Position numbers and translations under genes: made by a program. Shown here one piece after another: positions 22,550 to 35,942 of a DNA stretch of 64,000 nucleotides; the first letter of the stretch is position 1; each line of letters starts with the position of its first letter. Under the pieces are notes generated by a model, which saw only the letters and a program-made list of their open reading frames with translations, did no database searches and was not told the DNA's origin. Source of the DNA: Helianthus annuus (taxonomy: Eukaryota; Streptophyta; Magnoliopsida; Asterales; Asteraceae); the NCBI RefSeq assembly GCF_002127325.2, contig NC_035436.2, positions 112,615,591 through 112,679,590 of the forward strand, read 5' to 3'.

Positions 22550-24168
22550 AACCAAAAACCAATCGTTTATCGAAATCGTTTAACATCGTTTCCAAATCTT
22601 TCCCAAATCTTTTACTCGTTCCCAAATCGTTTCCAATCGTTCCCAATCGTTTACTCGTTTCCAAATCGTTTAAATCGTCATCGTTTTAATTGTGAAAAAC
22701 TTATATATGGTCGTCTCGTTAACAACATTCAAACCTTTGTGACTCGTCCATCGTTCAACTCGTTCTCATATTAACAAACCACCAAAGGGTAAGTTAACAA
22801 ACATCAGATTCAGTCGCTACCCACAACCCCCACACATAACCATGGGTGTAGTAAAGTAACGGGATTTGTCAGATCCTATGGTACCATAACCTAATACTGG
22901 TCGGCTTGATCAATGCTAATGAATGTCATTCGTTATGTAACTACAACCAACAAGTTCATTCACTTTATCGAAATCGTTCTTAGTTTAGTAAAAAAATCGT
23001 TTGAAATCCTCGTTTAAACTTTGAAAATATTTCGTACATATGAATCACCCCAAAACATTTAAAAACAGTAAAATAGGGGAACTATGTACTCACATGTAGT
23101 GCAAAGTATTCTCGATCAAATAGAACTTCAACAAACTCGAGCAAACCAGAGAAATCAAGTAGCTCCTAATAATCGAACCACTAGTCAAACAATAGACGCC
23201 TAAATCGGAAGATCGGACAGAATGAGGTCTTGTAAATCAAATGAGTGTTGGAACTCATGTGATATGGTTAAACAAAGCCTACATCCTAAATCGGAACCTA
23301 ACCTAAGTGCTTTCGACCCATCGTGACTCATTAAGGTAGCTTACGCTACTTTAACGCGTCGTGCGCGCAAAAGCGCGTTCGAGACATCTAACTAGTCCTA
23401 TGACAAGTATTATATGCCTATACATGTTTAATTATGTTACATAATTAGTTACGTGACAAAAGTTTAAGTTACATATGCTTAATTACCAATTATGTATGAA
23501 AAGGGTATTTTGGTAATTTACCAAAGGCACATAAACTACTTATCATGCGACTAATCAAACCTATGTGACCATAAGGTATAACCTCGGAAGGTTATTCCCT
23601 ATGCTACTATGGTCACTAAACATGTTTGGTCGGATCCTAATGATCGACCAAACGGGTCGTGTTCGAAAGTCTAAGCGGGTGTTTAGTCCGCTTGACTTAC
23701 GACTCTACATAAGCACTAAACTAACAAGTGACGAGCTAAACATGTCGAAACATGTTTAGTTAAGTTAGAAAACAGGTTTTGATATCAAAACAAACGGTTT
23801 TGACATCCTAGAGTAGTTTGGTTACAAAATACGCGAGAAAACGCATTTTGGCCGAAACTACGACTCGTCACTGAGCCTAGATAACGTGGTAATCAGTAGG
23901 TATAGTCACTAGGGACTATAACCATCGTGATTACGCTCACGTTATGAAGTTCAAACGAACTTCGCGTTGACCATAAACTGGTCAAAGTAGAAAGTCAAAC
24001 ACGGTTTGACTTTAACGATAGAAACGAACGAAAAACGCGAAAGAATACTTACAGAAGGTCCCCGCAAGATTCGAACCCGATTCACTCTCAGGTAGGAAGC
24101 ACAAACTTCCACTTAGAGAGTGTAGAATCAGATTCAAATGTGAGGGAAATGAGTGAAGGGTGGGGGGG

Positions 24169-24180
24169 TATTTATAGGAT
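24169..24180 (-). promoter_or_regulatory. Solo LTR D putative TATA box
   Basis: Minus strand CCTATAAATACC followed by a C/T-rich stretch. It lies about 1.6 kb upstream of the conserved-loop hairpin in sense orientation. Confidence 0.6.
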
Positions 24181-24374
24181 TTTCACAACCGTTAGGATCG
24201 TTCCTCGTAAATCGAGCTTGAATCTTAACCTTACACTTGGGCCCAAGGTATTAGAATACAATGGGAACATGAAAACCATTAAAGTTTGCCCATAGAATGC
24301 CAAAAAACTAGGTGCAAGTATGAGGAACAGCTGGATCAAGCTGTTTGCAACATTCTGCTGATCTAGGGAGGCTT

Positions 24375-24413
24375 TACGGACCGTATGAGGTCCCTTACGG
24401 TCCGTAAGGACCT
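24375..24413. repeat. CTTACGG palindromic words upstream of D TATA
   Basis: TACGGACCGTA (24375-24385) and CTTACGGTCCGTAAG (24394-24408). The second extends outward to AGGTCC/GGACCT. Each has arms around one central base. They lie about 200 bp upstream of the TATA box. Confidence 0.85.
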
Positions 24414-25293
24414 CTGGTGCTGGCAACAACTTTCAGCAATTGGCAGAACAGGCCCCTGCACCTCCAAAACTTGATTTTTAAGCATTTTTGGCACGTTTAA
24501 ACCCCGTTAACCCCATTTTAAGGCTCTAAAATGAAGTTAAAGTATAGGGAACTTAAAATGTGCTCAAAAATATCTCGGATGTCGGCTCGTTTGGTCATAC
24601 GATTGCGTTGTTTGGTTAATTACGACGGAAGTCGTAACGAACGCAAAAACGGTCCAAATGGCGCGACGAATGGATTTTTATTATGCCAAACACTAAAAAA
24701 TAATATTTTAATGTTTACATAAATTTTTGGATGTCCGGATGTATTCAGAACGTAAGATATGCGCGAAAATGCAAACTTGTGCACTTTTTGGCGCTTTTAG
24801 TCCCTATTGATCAATAAAGTTTGTTTTAGCATACCGAACCCCTCAAAGCCTATTTCTAAGCTAGGTAAAGGTTATTTAAGGTATGTTTAAGTTATGATCA
24901 AGTTCCGGAGTGTTCGATACCATAAAAATCGGTATAGTTTCGCAATTTGACATAAATAGTCCCTGCGATCGAACAAGGTTGATTTTAACACACCGAACCA
25001 TCCAAAACTTATTTCTAAGTTATTTGGAGGTTATTTAAGGTATGTTAAGCCTATTTCACTATTCTGGAGTGTTTGTTGCATTAAACTAGTTATATTTACG
25101 CTTTAGTGCACGTATAACCTTCTAGAAAGCGATTTAGAGCTTGAAATTGGAATTGAATCGAATAGTAAAAATTACCCAACACAAATACACACATAATACA
25201 TCAAAACACATATAATAACACCAAAGCACATTGTTTTATTAATAATCAACTTTGTTTTATATCGTACAGAGATTACAGAGCACAGTTGTCACA

Positions 25294-26307
25294 TTAGATT
25301 AAACCATCACGTATTTCGTTGGTTTAAAAACGGAGGTTTATAAGCGAAACTTGATTAGTTCGGTTAATAGTTATGAGGGAAATAGTTAACCACGTTAAAT
25401 ATGGTAGTTAAAACAAGTATCACACTTAAAAGGGTTAAAGTTGTCAAAACTTCAAAGTTATAAGTTAAGGGGTTGTTTTGTAATTAATGGAAACTATAAA
25501 ATAAACAAATCAACTAGGTTAACTCAGTTAGTTATTTTTCTATAATAGGTTAACTAGGTTAGTTAGTTCATTTTATATAAGAAATATGTTAACTAAGTTA
25601 GTATTATAAGTTAAGCAAGTTAGTAGCTCTTGTAAAATTTAGAGACCTGGTTGTCTTTTAATGAAAGTTATAAAGTGCAGGGTCCAATCTGTAATTAATG
25701 AAATCTTTTAAAAACAAAACAAAGAGAAAAAAAGGTTCACTCGGACTCATACCCGGGTACACCCATTGAACAGTCAACAAGTAAACCAACTGGACTGCAC
25801 ACTCACTTGCGTTTGATTGCTGTTCTTATATGATGTAAACTAGACCTGTACATATGAATGAACAATGATAAAAATGAATGTCGGCGACTGGTTTCAAACC
25901 CAGGTACAAACTACACAACAAACAACAGCTCAACCACTACACCATCTATACACCATGTTCAGAAGGTTAAGGCGCTCAGTATATATAAACATACTGACGC
26001 GAACCTGCTATCTTCTATTCTTCTTCTTCTTCTCTGCGCGAAAGGTGATCCAATCATACAATTCAATACGTTACAACACGATTCATCTTCATTTATGCTT
26101 CCTTGAATTCGCAATTATGGAGAATAATGGCCCATAACATTTCAATCGTCCAATTTTTGATTAACCAGACGATTAGAAATAGGATTAACATCACCATTAA
26201 AGCTCCTCAAGAACACAATTGGTTTTTCACCTTTTTCATAAAATCAACTTCCAGAACTCATATCACTTATTCTCTAGATCAAACCATGCAAAACCCCACT
26301 GATATTT
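25294..26307 (+). repeat. Element E 3' LTR, segment 2
   Basis: Begins with the D duplication TTAGA and ends with the F duplication TATTT. No gene; small ORFs here overlap in several frames and have no domain. It contains a TATATATAAAC box inside a palindrome (25972-26003). Confidence 0.75.
25972..26003 (+). promoter_or_regulatory. Element E LTR TATA box within an inverted repeat
   Basis: GCTCAGTAT and ATACTGAcGC flank ATATAAAC, so the putative TATA box sits in the loop of a short hairpin. Confidence 0.45.
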
Positions 26308-29300
26308 TGTAACACCTCGAAAATTTACGTCCAATAATGTGTTGACACGTGTCATAGACTTTGAAAATGCGAAAACATACTTTAGAGGGACTAAAGTTGA
26401 TAAACAGTGAAAACTATGGAACGTAAGGGTCCAAAGTGTCAACAATGGATCATACGAAGCGGAAATTGCACGAAAGTGAGGAATTGCAAACTATAGGGGC
26501 CAAAAGTGTCAACATGTTGAATTTATACCTCTGAGTGAACTTTTGGCAGACCCGAAGCTTTTTAATGCTAAAATATACTCACTAGAATATGTGGTAAAAA
26601 TTTCATGAAGTTTCGTTATCATATGAGAAAGTTATGGCCAAAACCGTACTTGAGGGGTTAAAAGCGTCAACGTCGAATTTCATGACTTTTCGGGTGAGCG
26701 CAAAGTTAACCGAGGACATTACCATGTTGGTAAATGTCCCAAGGTTCTTAAAAACCAGATTTGAGGGTTTACGAGTCGAAATAAATAGCCAAAACCTCGC
26801 GTGCGAAGACAGGGACCAAAACTGCCAACATTGAACAAAGTTTGGAACCTGCAGACACCAGGCGGCCCGCCTGGGCTGTCTTAAGCGGGCCGCATGCCCC
26901 TACCAGTAACAGAAAATCGCAAAAATTTGATTTTGGGTCAGTTTTGTGAGTTGGGAACAGCTGGTTTCACCTCCCATTTGCACCAATAGATAGCCATGCA
27001 TGTAAGGACACCTGGAAGCCTCTTATAACACCTGAATTCCTCTTAAATTCAGATCATTTCTCATTTTGGGGGGGGGGGGGGGCACTTGTGTTAGTAACAA
27101 GAACACCCACAAGCTTGCAAGAACTCACAAGGCTTTCCAGGAGCAATCTGATCGACAAGGCAACTTCCAAGTGCTATCTAGGCTTCATTAGGACCTTTGT
27201 AAGCCTTCATATCATTCTCTAATCCGTTCTAGCATATAGTTTGACTTTTCGATTAAGCGAAATTGGCTCTGTCATTTCTCAAATTGAAACCACTTATAAG
27301 TTGGTATTTAGGTGGGAAACAAACCCTCAAAAGGGTATTCTCTGATTCCCACTCTAAGCATGCTATTTGTCGAGTCAAAGTTGTTCTTAAAAAGTCAACA
27401 GAAATCGTTTTTGCAAAATATAGCATAAATGGTAATGTAGGTGACATGCAATCAGTTTGATCATCAAAAAATAACTTATAATGAATATAAGAATGTGTTT
27501 TATCATAATCAACTCGACAATCTTTAGTATAAACCCGGATTGGAACCGAAAGTCTTATAAAACGACTTTTTCGTTGACTCTCGATTCGGATCCGGGCATG
27601 CATGTTTGAGATCTGTATTAGAGTCTATTTTTGACCATTTTCATTTAAGTGTAACTCTCTGGAATTTTTACTACTCGAGTCTATGCTTAGCCGATTCATA
27701 TGCATGTTTCCAATTATGCTTAAAAGTTGACTATTTTGCCCTTTTTGATAAAAAACGTGATTTTTGGAAAAGTGAAAGAGTAGAAATCTTTATTACTGAT
27801 TTATAAACTTGCACCGAAAATTTGAGGTCAGTTGGTGGTCCAGATTTTGAGTTATGGCCGATATCGTAAAACTATATCTTTATGTTACATAAACGGCGCA
27901 TTTAGCGTATAACCTATTTAAGGCCACTTTTTGATATAAAACTTTTTACCCACTGATGTTATATAATATTTTGGGATTTTTGAAGATTTTTATTTAATTT
28001 TTGGCTGATCGTATCATAGGTCGCTAAGTTGATTCGGTTAATGTCGATTTTGACCGTTTAGGCCATAAAATGAGTTTTATACATTCTTTTGACCCCAAAC
28101 CTTTTTCTACTGATTTTAATTGTTAAATAAAGTATTTTGAGCATTCTGGAAATATAAAAATCTCAGCTTTCTTTTAAAAACCCGGAAACGGCTCTAAATC
28201 GCATTTTTAGCATTTTTAGCGCATGGTAAGCGTTATACTCATATTAAACATATAAGACTTATACCTACTGATGTATTTAGCATATTTTTATAAAATAACA
28301 GTAAGTATAAGTTTTTGAGCTCAGGTTTCCAGTTTTGACATTTTTAGCCCTTGTGAAATTACCAAAATACCCCTACGGTGCATAGTTTGATTTTAAGCGA
28401 TAAGTTTCATAAACGGGTCATACCCTACTGTTATACTATGTCAAATGAAGTATATCTACTGTATAAATTAGACCTGTAACTCAGATTTCCAATTTAACTC
28501 TTTTATAATCTCTTAAATGACCAATATGCCCTTATAAGGCATAAATTGAGTTTAAATTCATCCGGGGCATAATAGAACATAACTTGCTGATATTATATCA
28601 TATTTAAAGCATATTATCTCAGGGAACTTGCATATGACTCTTTTGGATACACGTAATGCTCTTTTAGCGTTTGGTTCGGTTTATGTAACTAGTTTGCATA
28701 AATTGACCGAAACGGGTCAAACGTTATCATTTTTGTCTCAAAATCCAGAATGTATTTAGTATACCCATATTATACAAGTATTCAAACTTGTCGGGTCTAA
28801 ATCACATTCTATCCGGTCTTCGCTTAATCGTGCGCTTGAACCGTATATTTCCTTAAAACTAACCGGTCTAAGTTTAGGCTTAATTAAAGACCCGTTAGTA
28901 TTCTAATTGGTTATTTATACCATCGTTCCAGACTAGAGCCTTCCGGTAAATTGTACCTACGCTTACTTAAGTGAATACGGCTGAGTTATTATAATTCTTG
29001 CTATTTAAGACAGGAGCTAGCTCAGGTAAATACTCTTAACTTATTTTCCCTATTACGGGCTTGGGATACGGTAATATAAATACCGCATGGTCAGGTATGG
29101 GATTCGAAGACCAATGAGTCGGGAAATTCAAATAACCTGTTTTAATTTGTATTGCTTGACTGAAACATTGGGGGTTAATGCGACCGTGTCCTGGATATCC
29201 TTGACTCATTAAATGCAATGGCCACGACCTAAGCACGGGGTGTAGGCATACACCTGACAGATGCTTTATGCTATTAATCGATTATACCCAATAAGGGATT

Positions 29301-29856
29301 CCCAATAAGGGAATAGTGGTGTGTCGGTTAATCTTGAACCGGCATAGTACCAGGCCCCGTATGTAGAGTAAGTTATGTAAAACTGATAACATGAGATATA
29401 GTTTGTCCCAAGTATAAAAGATTAATCTTGCCTTGTGCATTTTAATCAAGTGTCAAAATAGTTTTGTGCCTTGTGCGCCTAAACCAATTTTCATAAACTC
29501 TTTTCAAATGAGTCAGTTGAGTGTATTTACTAGTGAAAACTGACGTATTTTCCAAAGTCTAAGTGACAGGTACAAGTACGTAATAGGCTGGAAGCTGCTC
29601 AGGGCGTTAATAAGGAATCTTGCAAGTTCTAGGCGCCTAAAGTCTGTTGAACAACATTTAAGTTTTAAGATCCGCCTGTGGATCCTCTACTTTCCGTTGT
29701 AATACTTGATATTACTTTATATTCGGATTGTAATATATTTATCTTTTGCTTCCGCTGTGCATTATTATATTGTGTTGTTTGTCTATGACGATGCAAACTA
29801 CGTCACGATACCCCACACCGGGCCCACCGGTGACACGTGGAGATCGGGGTGTGACA
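26308..29856 (+). repeat. Element F 5' LTR (3549 bp)
   Basis: TGTAACACCTCG...CGGGGTGTGACA. Relative to the 3' LTR it lacks a segment after 26449 and one after 27236, and it has a run of 15 G at 27068-27082 against 7 in the other. The hairpin GCGGCCCGC/GCGGGCCGC is at 26862-26893. Small ORFs occur in both LTRs in the same places and show no domain. Confidence 0.93.
26862..26893. repeat. GCGGCCCGC inverted repeat in element F LTR
   Basis: Perfect 9-bp arms (26862-26870, 26885-26893) with a 14-base loop; each arm is itself a near palindrome. Same in the 3' LTR at 36591-36622. Confidence 0.9.
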
Positions 29857-29859
29857 GGT

Positions 29860-29872
29860 TGGTATCAGAGCC
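29860..29872 (+). other. Element F primer binding site
   Basis: TGGTATCAGAGCC, three bases after the LTR end. Confidence 0.9.
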
Positions 29873-32773
29873 AACATTGAGTGAATTAAACACTAGCTTT
29901 TTGTGTTTAATCTCAATGACACAATAGCACATTCCTTAACCTTCTGAGTCTAGACTTAACATAGGAATACCCTCATCTCTATTCGGAGAATTTTTGTTTT
30001 CAATTCTATATATTCTTGATATGTCGTCAAGCAAAGAAGCTATAATGGAAATTCTCCCCATTAGAAGCCTAGGGAAGGCTGAGCTTCGTACCGCGACCAG
30101 GATTAACGTACGACCAAGGAGGGGACATTCAGAACAAAATGAAGAAGAGACTCCTTTTACTGAAGATCGTTTTCTTAAAAGTCTTTATAATGATAATTAT
30201 CTTCTGGTCCCTTTGAGGACAACATCATTTCTTTTAAGTCCCTTTTTGAGCAATTCTATATCTCTTTTGAAACCATTGGGATGTTTTATCTAAATTTCAT
30301 TTATTCAATATATAAGAATATAATATATGAAATAAATTAAAGTAACATTCCTTTTTGCAAGATCTACCATTATTATAAGATGGCAAAATCTAAACAGGGA
30401 CAAGACCTAGCTCAGGTGTCATTTAAGACAGAGCCAAGATGGTATCTCCATAATTAGATTCAGATCCATAATTAACGTCTCAACTTAGGATTGATCTGCG
30501 TTATGTTAAAAAGAGAATCTTAGGGGTGAAACCTAGCCACGTGTCGTCGCAGACATGGCCAAGATGGTAGAACCTGTCAAAAAGATTCCAAATTTATGTT
30601 AACATCTGAAAGTGTGTTAACATGCTGGGCAAATTGTGATGCAGTATAAATCACACGGGCCATATTTGAAAATTGGGATTTATTTAAAAATTCCCTGTAA
30701 GTAAAACAGCCATCCATTAAGGATGAAGTGCCTACGGGTAATAAATTTGAAAATTGGGATTTATTTAAAATTCCCTGTAAGTAAGATAATCATCCCTTAA
30801 GGATGAAGTGCCACGGGCTATAATACACTATCCGATTGCGACATTGACAGTTGTGATCTTTTGAGATTCCCCGTCCTAAGGGGGTGAGCTATGCTCAAGA
30901 CCCTCTAGACGATAATATGGTCGTCATGTCATTATTATGACCGCTGAATGACAATTGATTTAAATTAAAGTACTAATCCTGTCGTTATGTCATTATTATG
31001 ACCGCTGAATGACAGTTGATTAAGTGCTAATCCTGCCGTCATGTCATTATTATGACCACTGAACGACAGTTGATTAAATTAATGGCACTGATCATGGCGT
31101 CATGTCATTACTGTGACCGCTAAACGTAACATCAGTGCAATGACTATATGTCTTAACATCTTACGAAATGTTAATTGATAGGCCCACGGGCCAGAAATTT
31201 TAATAAAGACAGTCGTAACCTATGACTCCCTGTCAGAAAAAGGTAATGAACTAAGTTCAAACCTCAAGGCTTTGATTCTCTGAAATCCTAGCTTATAATT
31301 TATAAATGTCCTTGTGACTAGGCCTTTGTGCCACCTTAATATCCTAATGTTTTATAACTAGGATAAATTGTAATGCCTCGATTCTCAGAAATCATAAATT
31401 ATAAATTAAACTTGTCTTCTCGACTAGGCCATTTGTGCTATTACTAACTTATAAATTAGGATTCATGATAAAAATCCTGAATAAAATAAATATTATTCCT
31501 TTTCTGTTAAGTGTATGTATTAAAGGAGAATCTTAAAGGGTTTGACCTAGCTTGAATGTCATTGAAGACCTTGCTAAGATGGTAAACCTGTGTAGAAGAG
31601 ATTCAGATCCTGATTAACACTTGAAAACGTGTTAATACTCCCGACAACAGTGATGCGATAAAATCACGCTTGTCATCCCTATATTAGGAACTTCCAAACC
31701 CCTTAATCAGTCTATATAATAGATAGGAATCATGGCTAGTAAACGTCGAACATGATGTACACATCTAAACATCCACCTGGGATTGTATACCTACGGGCAA
31801 AGATGCATACATGAAAACGATAGTTTTATTACATAACTTCTGGTCAAGACAATGAAATATGAAATTTTCCGATCCAAAGGAATCATTGATTATGTTTTAA
31901 AATTTCCCTAGTGACAAGGCGTCTGTGCCATCAAAAAGTCCTTTGGAACAAGCCCTTATGCTATATAAAGTGCCGGTACGACATTGACAGTCGTGACGTA
32001 TGTCCCCTGTCTATTAAATATGAAGGATTATATTCCGTTCAAACTCCAAAGATGGTTTATCTAAAAACCTAGGCCAAGCATAATCAAATAAATTTAATAC
32101 TATCTATTGGTCCATATGGTTGAGTTACACCATGACTAGTTAATCGCCACGTTCGACAATTAGCTGTATAATTAAACAATTATTATTACATGGTTAGTTA
32201 GCCTTCAAGGCTTCACCACGGCTGACTCCTCTGGGGCTCACAATCATCTAGTTAGTCAGAATGATGTACATTGACTAGCCTTTGTGGCAAAATAAATTAT
32301 CTTCCAAAAGATGACGGTTGTAGTCTTTGACTCTCTATCCAAAGGTGAAGAACTATGTTCGAACCTTAAGATCTCTGATCCAATAAGATTACAGCTTATA
32401 TATTAATGCCCTAAGTGCCATATTTTGTATGTCCTTTGTGACAAGGCCTTCGGGCCTATGATTATTAATGTCCGACATGACAAGCCTTCCAACTATCTAA
32501 AGATTGTCGTTATGACAAGGACAGTTGTGACATTGTGATCCCCAGTCAAAAGGTAATGGACTCGGTCCAAACCATGAACAATTGATGGTCCTTTTTGACC
32601 TAGGCTAGATACAATTGACATACTCTCTAGTAGCATACTATAAGGAAGTTATAGACCTAACAGCCCTTATGGCTTAGTAATACCATGACTTTATAAATCA
32701 TCCGTTACGATGATTCCATAATAACTTGCATCTAAGCATACGTTATTCTTGGTGTTAGTACCAAAGCTCCAGA
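29873..32773 (+). other. Element F leader built of diverged repeats
   Basis: No long frame. A module with ACCTAGC, CCAAGATGGTA and GTTAACA recurs at about 30380, 30510 and 31525. A 70-base unit with AATTGGGATTTATTTAAA is duplicated (30667-30740, 30749-30815). A unit with ATGTCATTATTATGACCGCTG occurs four times (30918-31140). A motif like GTGACAAGGCCTTxGTGCC recurs at about 31310, 31410, 31905 and 32435. It looks like an expanded untranslated leader. Confidence 0.6.
30021..30293 (+). CDS. Small ORF in element F leader, unknown
   Basis: 91 codons starting MSSSKEAIMEILP, basic in its first half and hydrophobic at the end (LLSPFLSNSISLL). It lies about 150 bases after the primer site. I do not recognise it. 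It could be a relic of a Gag N-terminus or a chance frame. Confidence 0.25.
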   Translation: MSSSKEAIMEILPIRSLGKAELRTATRINVRPRRGHSEQNEEETPFTEDRFLKSLYNDNYLLVPLRTTSFLLSPFLSNSISLLKPLGCFI

Positions 32774-33946
32774 ATGGAAGTTTCCGACAAAGCACACAGC
32801 AATACAGCGGCTAAAAACAAGGATGCAAATATAAATATAAATGTTAATGGCACTACTCTTCAGGCCTTGATTAGCGCAGCAATTAGTGAAGTTGTGGATA
32901 AGGTCCTTGAGAACAAAAAGGAACCGAGTGTCACTCACTCAAAGATCTATACGGAAACGCATACATCAGCTCATAAGGAGAGCTCCGTTCACTCTTCAGA
33001 TGAAAAGAGCGAACCTCAGGAGTTAGTACTCTATGATAAGCCCCGTTCAACTGAGGGCGGGTGCACCTACAAATATTTCGTCTCATGCAAACCCAGAGAT
33101 TTCAATGGCGAAAAAGGAGCAATTGATGCTATGGAATGGCTTGAGGAAATGGAAACGGTTGTGGACATCAGCGATTGTGCTGATAAGGACGTAGTAAAAT
33201 TTGTTTCACAATCTTTTAAGGGAGAGGCTCTTGTATGGTGGAAGGCCATGATGCAGTCCACGGGGAAAATTCCCCTATACCTTATGGGATGGTCCAAGTT
33301 TGTGGACCTCATCAAAGAGAACTACTGTCCACAACACGAAGTGGAAAAGGTGGAGACAGATTTTCTGAATCTCACTATGAAAAACCTAAATTGTCAGCAA
33401 TATGTTACCGACTTCAACTCCCTATCTAGACTGGTACCCTATTTAATTACCCCGGAACCAAAACGCATTGCGCGTTTCATCGGTGGTTTGGCACCAGAAA
33501 TAAAAGGGGATGTTAAGGCTTCAAGGCCAACCAACTACAGATCAGCTGTAGATCTATCCTTGTCTCTCACTCTAGATATAGTGAGACAAAAGTCGTTCAT
33601 GAATGAAACTAATGACAAAAGACAAAGGGAGGAGGATAACTCTCAGAATCCTAAGAAGAGCAAATCCAAGCTCAACAATAACCAACAGGATTCCAACAAA
33701 AAGCCCACATGCAAAACCTGCAAAAGAAGACATTGGGGGCAGTGTCGACTAAACCAAAAGATAAAGCAATGTGGCATCTGTAAAAGAACTGGCCACCAGT
33801 CCCACGAATGTAGGGACATGAAGGACGCAAACTGTTTCAGCTGTGGTGAAAAGGGACACATCAGTACTAATTGCCCTAAGGCTGTCAAGAAAGGAGCAGC
33901 TAGGTCTGGAAAGGTTAAGAAAGGAACCGCCTGGACTACCGGTTGA
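32774..33946 (+). CDS. gag: Element F Gag (intact)
   Basis: 390 codons, no internal stop. The N-terminal 100 residues are hydrophilic and Ser/Glu-rich. The Gag core spans about residues 100-270 (YKYFVSCKPRDFNG, AMEWLEEME, ALVWWKAM, ENYCPQHEVEKVE, FIGGLAPEIKG). A Lys/Asn/Gln-rich linker leads to three Cys-rich fingers: CKTCKRRHWGQC, CGICKRTGHQSHEC and CFSCGEKGHISTNC, the last two being CX2CX4HX4C knuckles. The short basic tail ends at a TGA. It would form the particle and bind the RNA. An intact gag beside a destroyed pol suggests that Gag in cis still helps this element spread while enzymes come from elsewhere. Confidence 0.88.
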   Translation: MEVSDKAHSNTAAKNKDANININVNGTTLQALISAAISEVVDKVLENKKEPSVTHSKIYTETHTSAHKESSVHSSDEKSEPQELVLYDKPRSTEGGCTYKYFVSCKPRDFNGEKGAIDAMEWLEEMETVVDISDCADKDVVKFVSQSFKGEALVWWKAMMQSTGKIPLYLMGWSKFVDLIKENYCPQHEVEKVETDFLNLTMKNLNCQQYVTDFNSLSRLVPYLITPEPKRIARFIGGLAPEIKGDVKASRPTNYRSAVDLSLSLTLDIVRQKSFMNETNDKRQREEDNSQNPKKSKSKLNNNQQDSNKKPTCKTCKRRHWGQCRLNQKIKQCGICKRTGHQSHECRDMKDANCFSCGEKGHISTNCPKAVKKGAARSGKVKKGTAWTTG

Positions 33947-35506
33947 ATACCTGAGACAGTGCACATCGATAATAGCATTAGGTACGTCCTTTACCATTTA
34001 GCATTGATAGTGACTGCCAAGTATTTTTACATTGATGCAAGGGATAATAAACCTTTAGCAAACCATAAACTTAGCAAACTCTGGATTACGTTCATAAGGA
34101 CCCCAGATATTAAATATGAGGTATAATTTACCAATAGAATCTTTAATGACCTCTCTCCCATCCTCGGAGATAATCCTTTCATGAGAATCTGGAATACTCT
34201 TCCCCAAAAAGAGTACGACAATATATATTATTTATTTTATTTTATTATTTTTCTCATTGTTTTTCCATCGTCTGCGAATGCCAAACTATGTTTGATAAGA
34301 GTACCATATGAGGATTGGCGTATCCTAGTGTGTCCCATAGATTACTTCCATGCCTGATCAGTATGGAAGTTTAATGCATGGGATCCCCGAAGATATCCCA
34401 ATGGTCATATTGTACTAAAGTCGACTAGTAGTATTCAAAGAAGATATCCAATATAAAAATGTCCTTATAAGTATCTCTACTTAGGGCATCCTTGCAACGG
34501 TAAAGGGAATGTGTCATTTATCTAACACCGACAACGATGGATGAGCCAAAGCCTGAGAATGCGGAAATCTCTGACATCTCTATGTGTCATAAATAGCTTC
34601 TTTATGAGAATTACCATGTTTATCTTCTGAGAGGCAAGAGGATGTTAGGACAAACATCCCGCTTAGGGCTGCAGATATTGTAAGAACCTTATATCTGTTA
34701 TTACCAGCGAAATAGGAAGAACTAAAAGCCAAATCAATAAGTTTTGGATAAGGTTTCGTAAAGCCAAAATTCAAAGTTCTAAGAACTCCGATTTTTAGTA
34801 AATAAGAAAGACGGTTCATCTTGCTTATGCATTGATTACCGCAACCCTATTTAGGCAATAACTAGGAATCCCCAATTGCTGCCAGGATCGTCGATTTATT
34901 CGACTAGCTGTAAGGAACAACTATTCTTTGAGATTAGTCAAGTAGTGGTTGGAATAACCATATCGCCTTAAGATAAGCTTTTCGATAATAGTTGTTATAT
35001 AAGTATCAATGCTGCTCCTTTTGGAGACCTTGTATAGATAAGATGTTAAACATCTATTGCTAGACAGAAAATTGGTAAGTCCAATTATCAGGATCTAAAA
35101 GTTGCCTTGGAACAACGAATAAGATCAAGCAAATCCATAACCATCTATAAGATGCCAGTATTCGGCAGAGAATCAAGGATTCATGGAAATAGCAAACCTC
35201 CTAAGTTCTTGTTAAGAAATAAGGTTCAACAAAAGATATCACCCTGGAAAGGTGTGCCAATCTGTTAATTGTCAGGCTAATAAGCTCTGAATATATAAAA
35301 ATCATCCGAAGGAATCGAATGTATCATAGATCATATAACTTATGAGCTAAAACCTATTTAAGGAGCTTGGTGGAGCTCGCAATGTATTACACCCTAAGGA
35401 CTAAGGGATATGTTTCGCCAATAAGTCAAGAAGCACTATCACATATCGGTAGGAAGACTTGTGATATAATGGTAAAACCGTATCGAATGCGGATCCAAGG
35501 CGCAAA
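33947..35506 (+). pseudogene. pol: Element F pol remnants, rearranged
   Basis: Only scraps remain. 34803-34853 encodes KKDGSSCLCIDYRN and then a stop, matching the RT motif around [15 protein letters not shown] near 35240 recalls the integrase C-terminus. Protease, the FIDD site, RNase H and the DDE core are not recognisable, and 1.5 kb is too short for them. Confidence 0.6.
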
Positions 35507-35941
35507 GATTTTCACTTCGATGTAGGTGATAAAGTGTTACTTAAGGTATCGCCCTGGGAGGGGGTGATGCGATTTGGTAAGAAAGGCAAGCTAAGCCCGA
35601 GGTACATAGGACCCTTCGAGATTGTCGAACGTATCGGGTCAGTTGCTTATAAGTTAAACTTGCCTGAAGGACTTAAGCGCTATACATAATGTGTTCCGCA
35701 TCTGTAATCTGAAGAAGTGTTTCGCTGACGAATCACTGGTTATACCGCACACAGATATACGCATAGATGAAAGATCGAAGTTCGTGGAAAAACCATTGTC
35801 GATTGAGGATCGACAGTGAAGAAGCTTCGAAGGAAGCATGTGCCTATTGTCAAGGACAAGTGGGATGCCCATAGAGGTCCCGAATATACGTGGGAAGTGG
35901 AATCCACGATGAAGGAAACATATCCTCATTTATTTCAGTAA
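35507..35941 (+). pseudogene. pol: Element F integrase C-terminus and chromodomain, frameshifted
   Basis: [40 protein letters not shown] reads openly in its first 50 or so codons. Frame breaks follow near 35685-35820, and the last part again reads a chromodomain-like GPEYTWEVESTMKETYPHLF with the stop at 35939-35941. It resembles the tails of A, B and I. Confidence 0.8.
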
Positions 35942-35942
35942 A

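Larger units (their letters stand above)
21847..25293 (-). mobile_element. Element D: solo LTR of the B family (3447 bp)
   Basis: Flanked by the 5-base duplication TTAGA (21842-21846 and 25294-25298). It begins TGTCACACCCCGACC and ends GTTGTCACA, so its sense strand is minus. It shares long blocks with the LTR of B in reverse orientation, for example near 23820-23900 versus 17230-17290. A single LTR between a perfect duplication means the internal part was lost by LTR-LTR recombination. It is inserted in the LTR of E. Confidence 0.92.
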
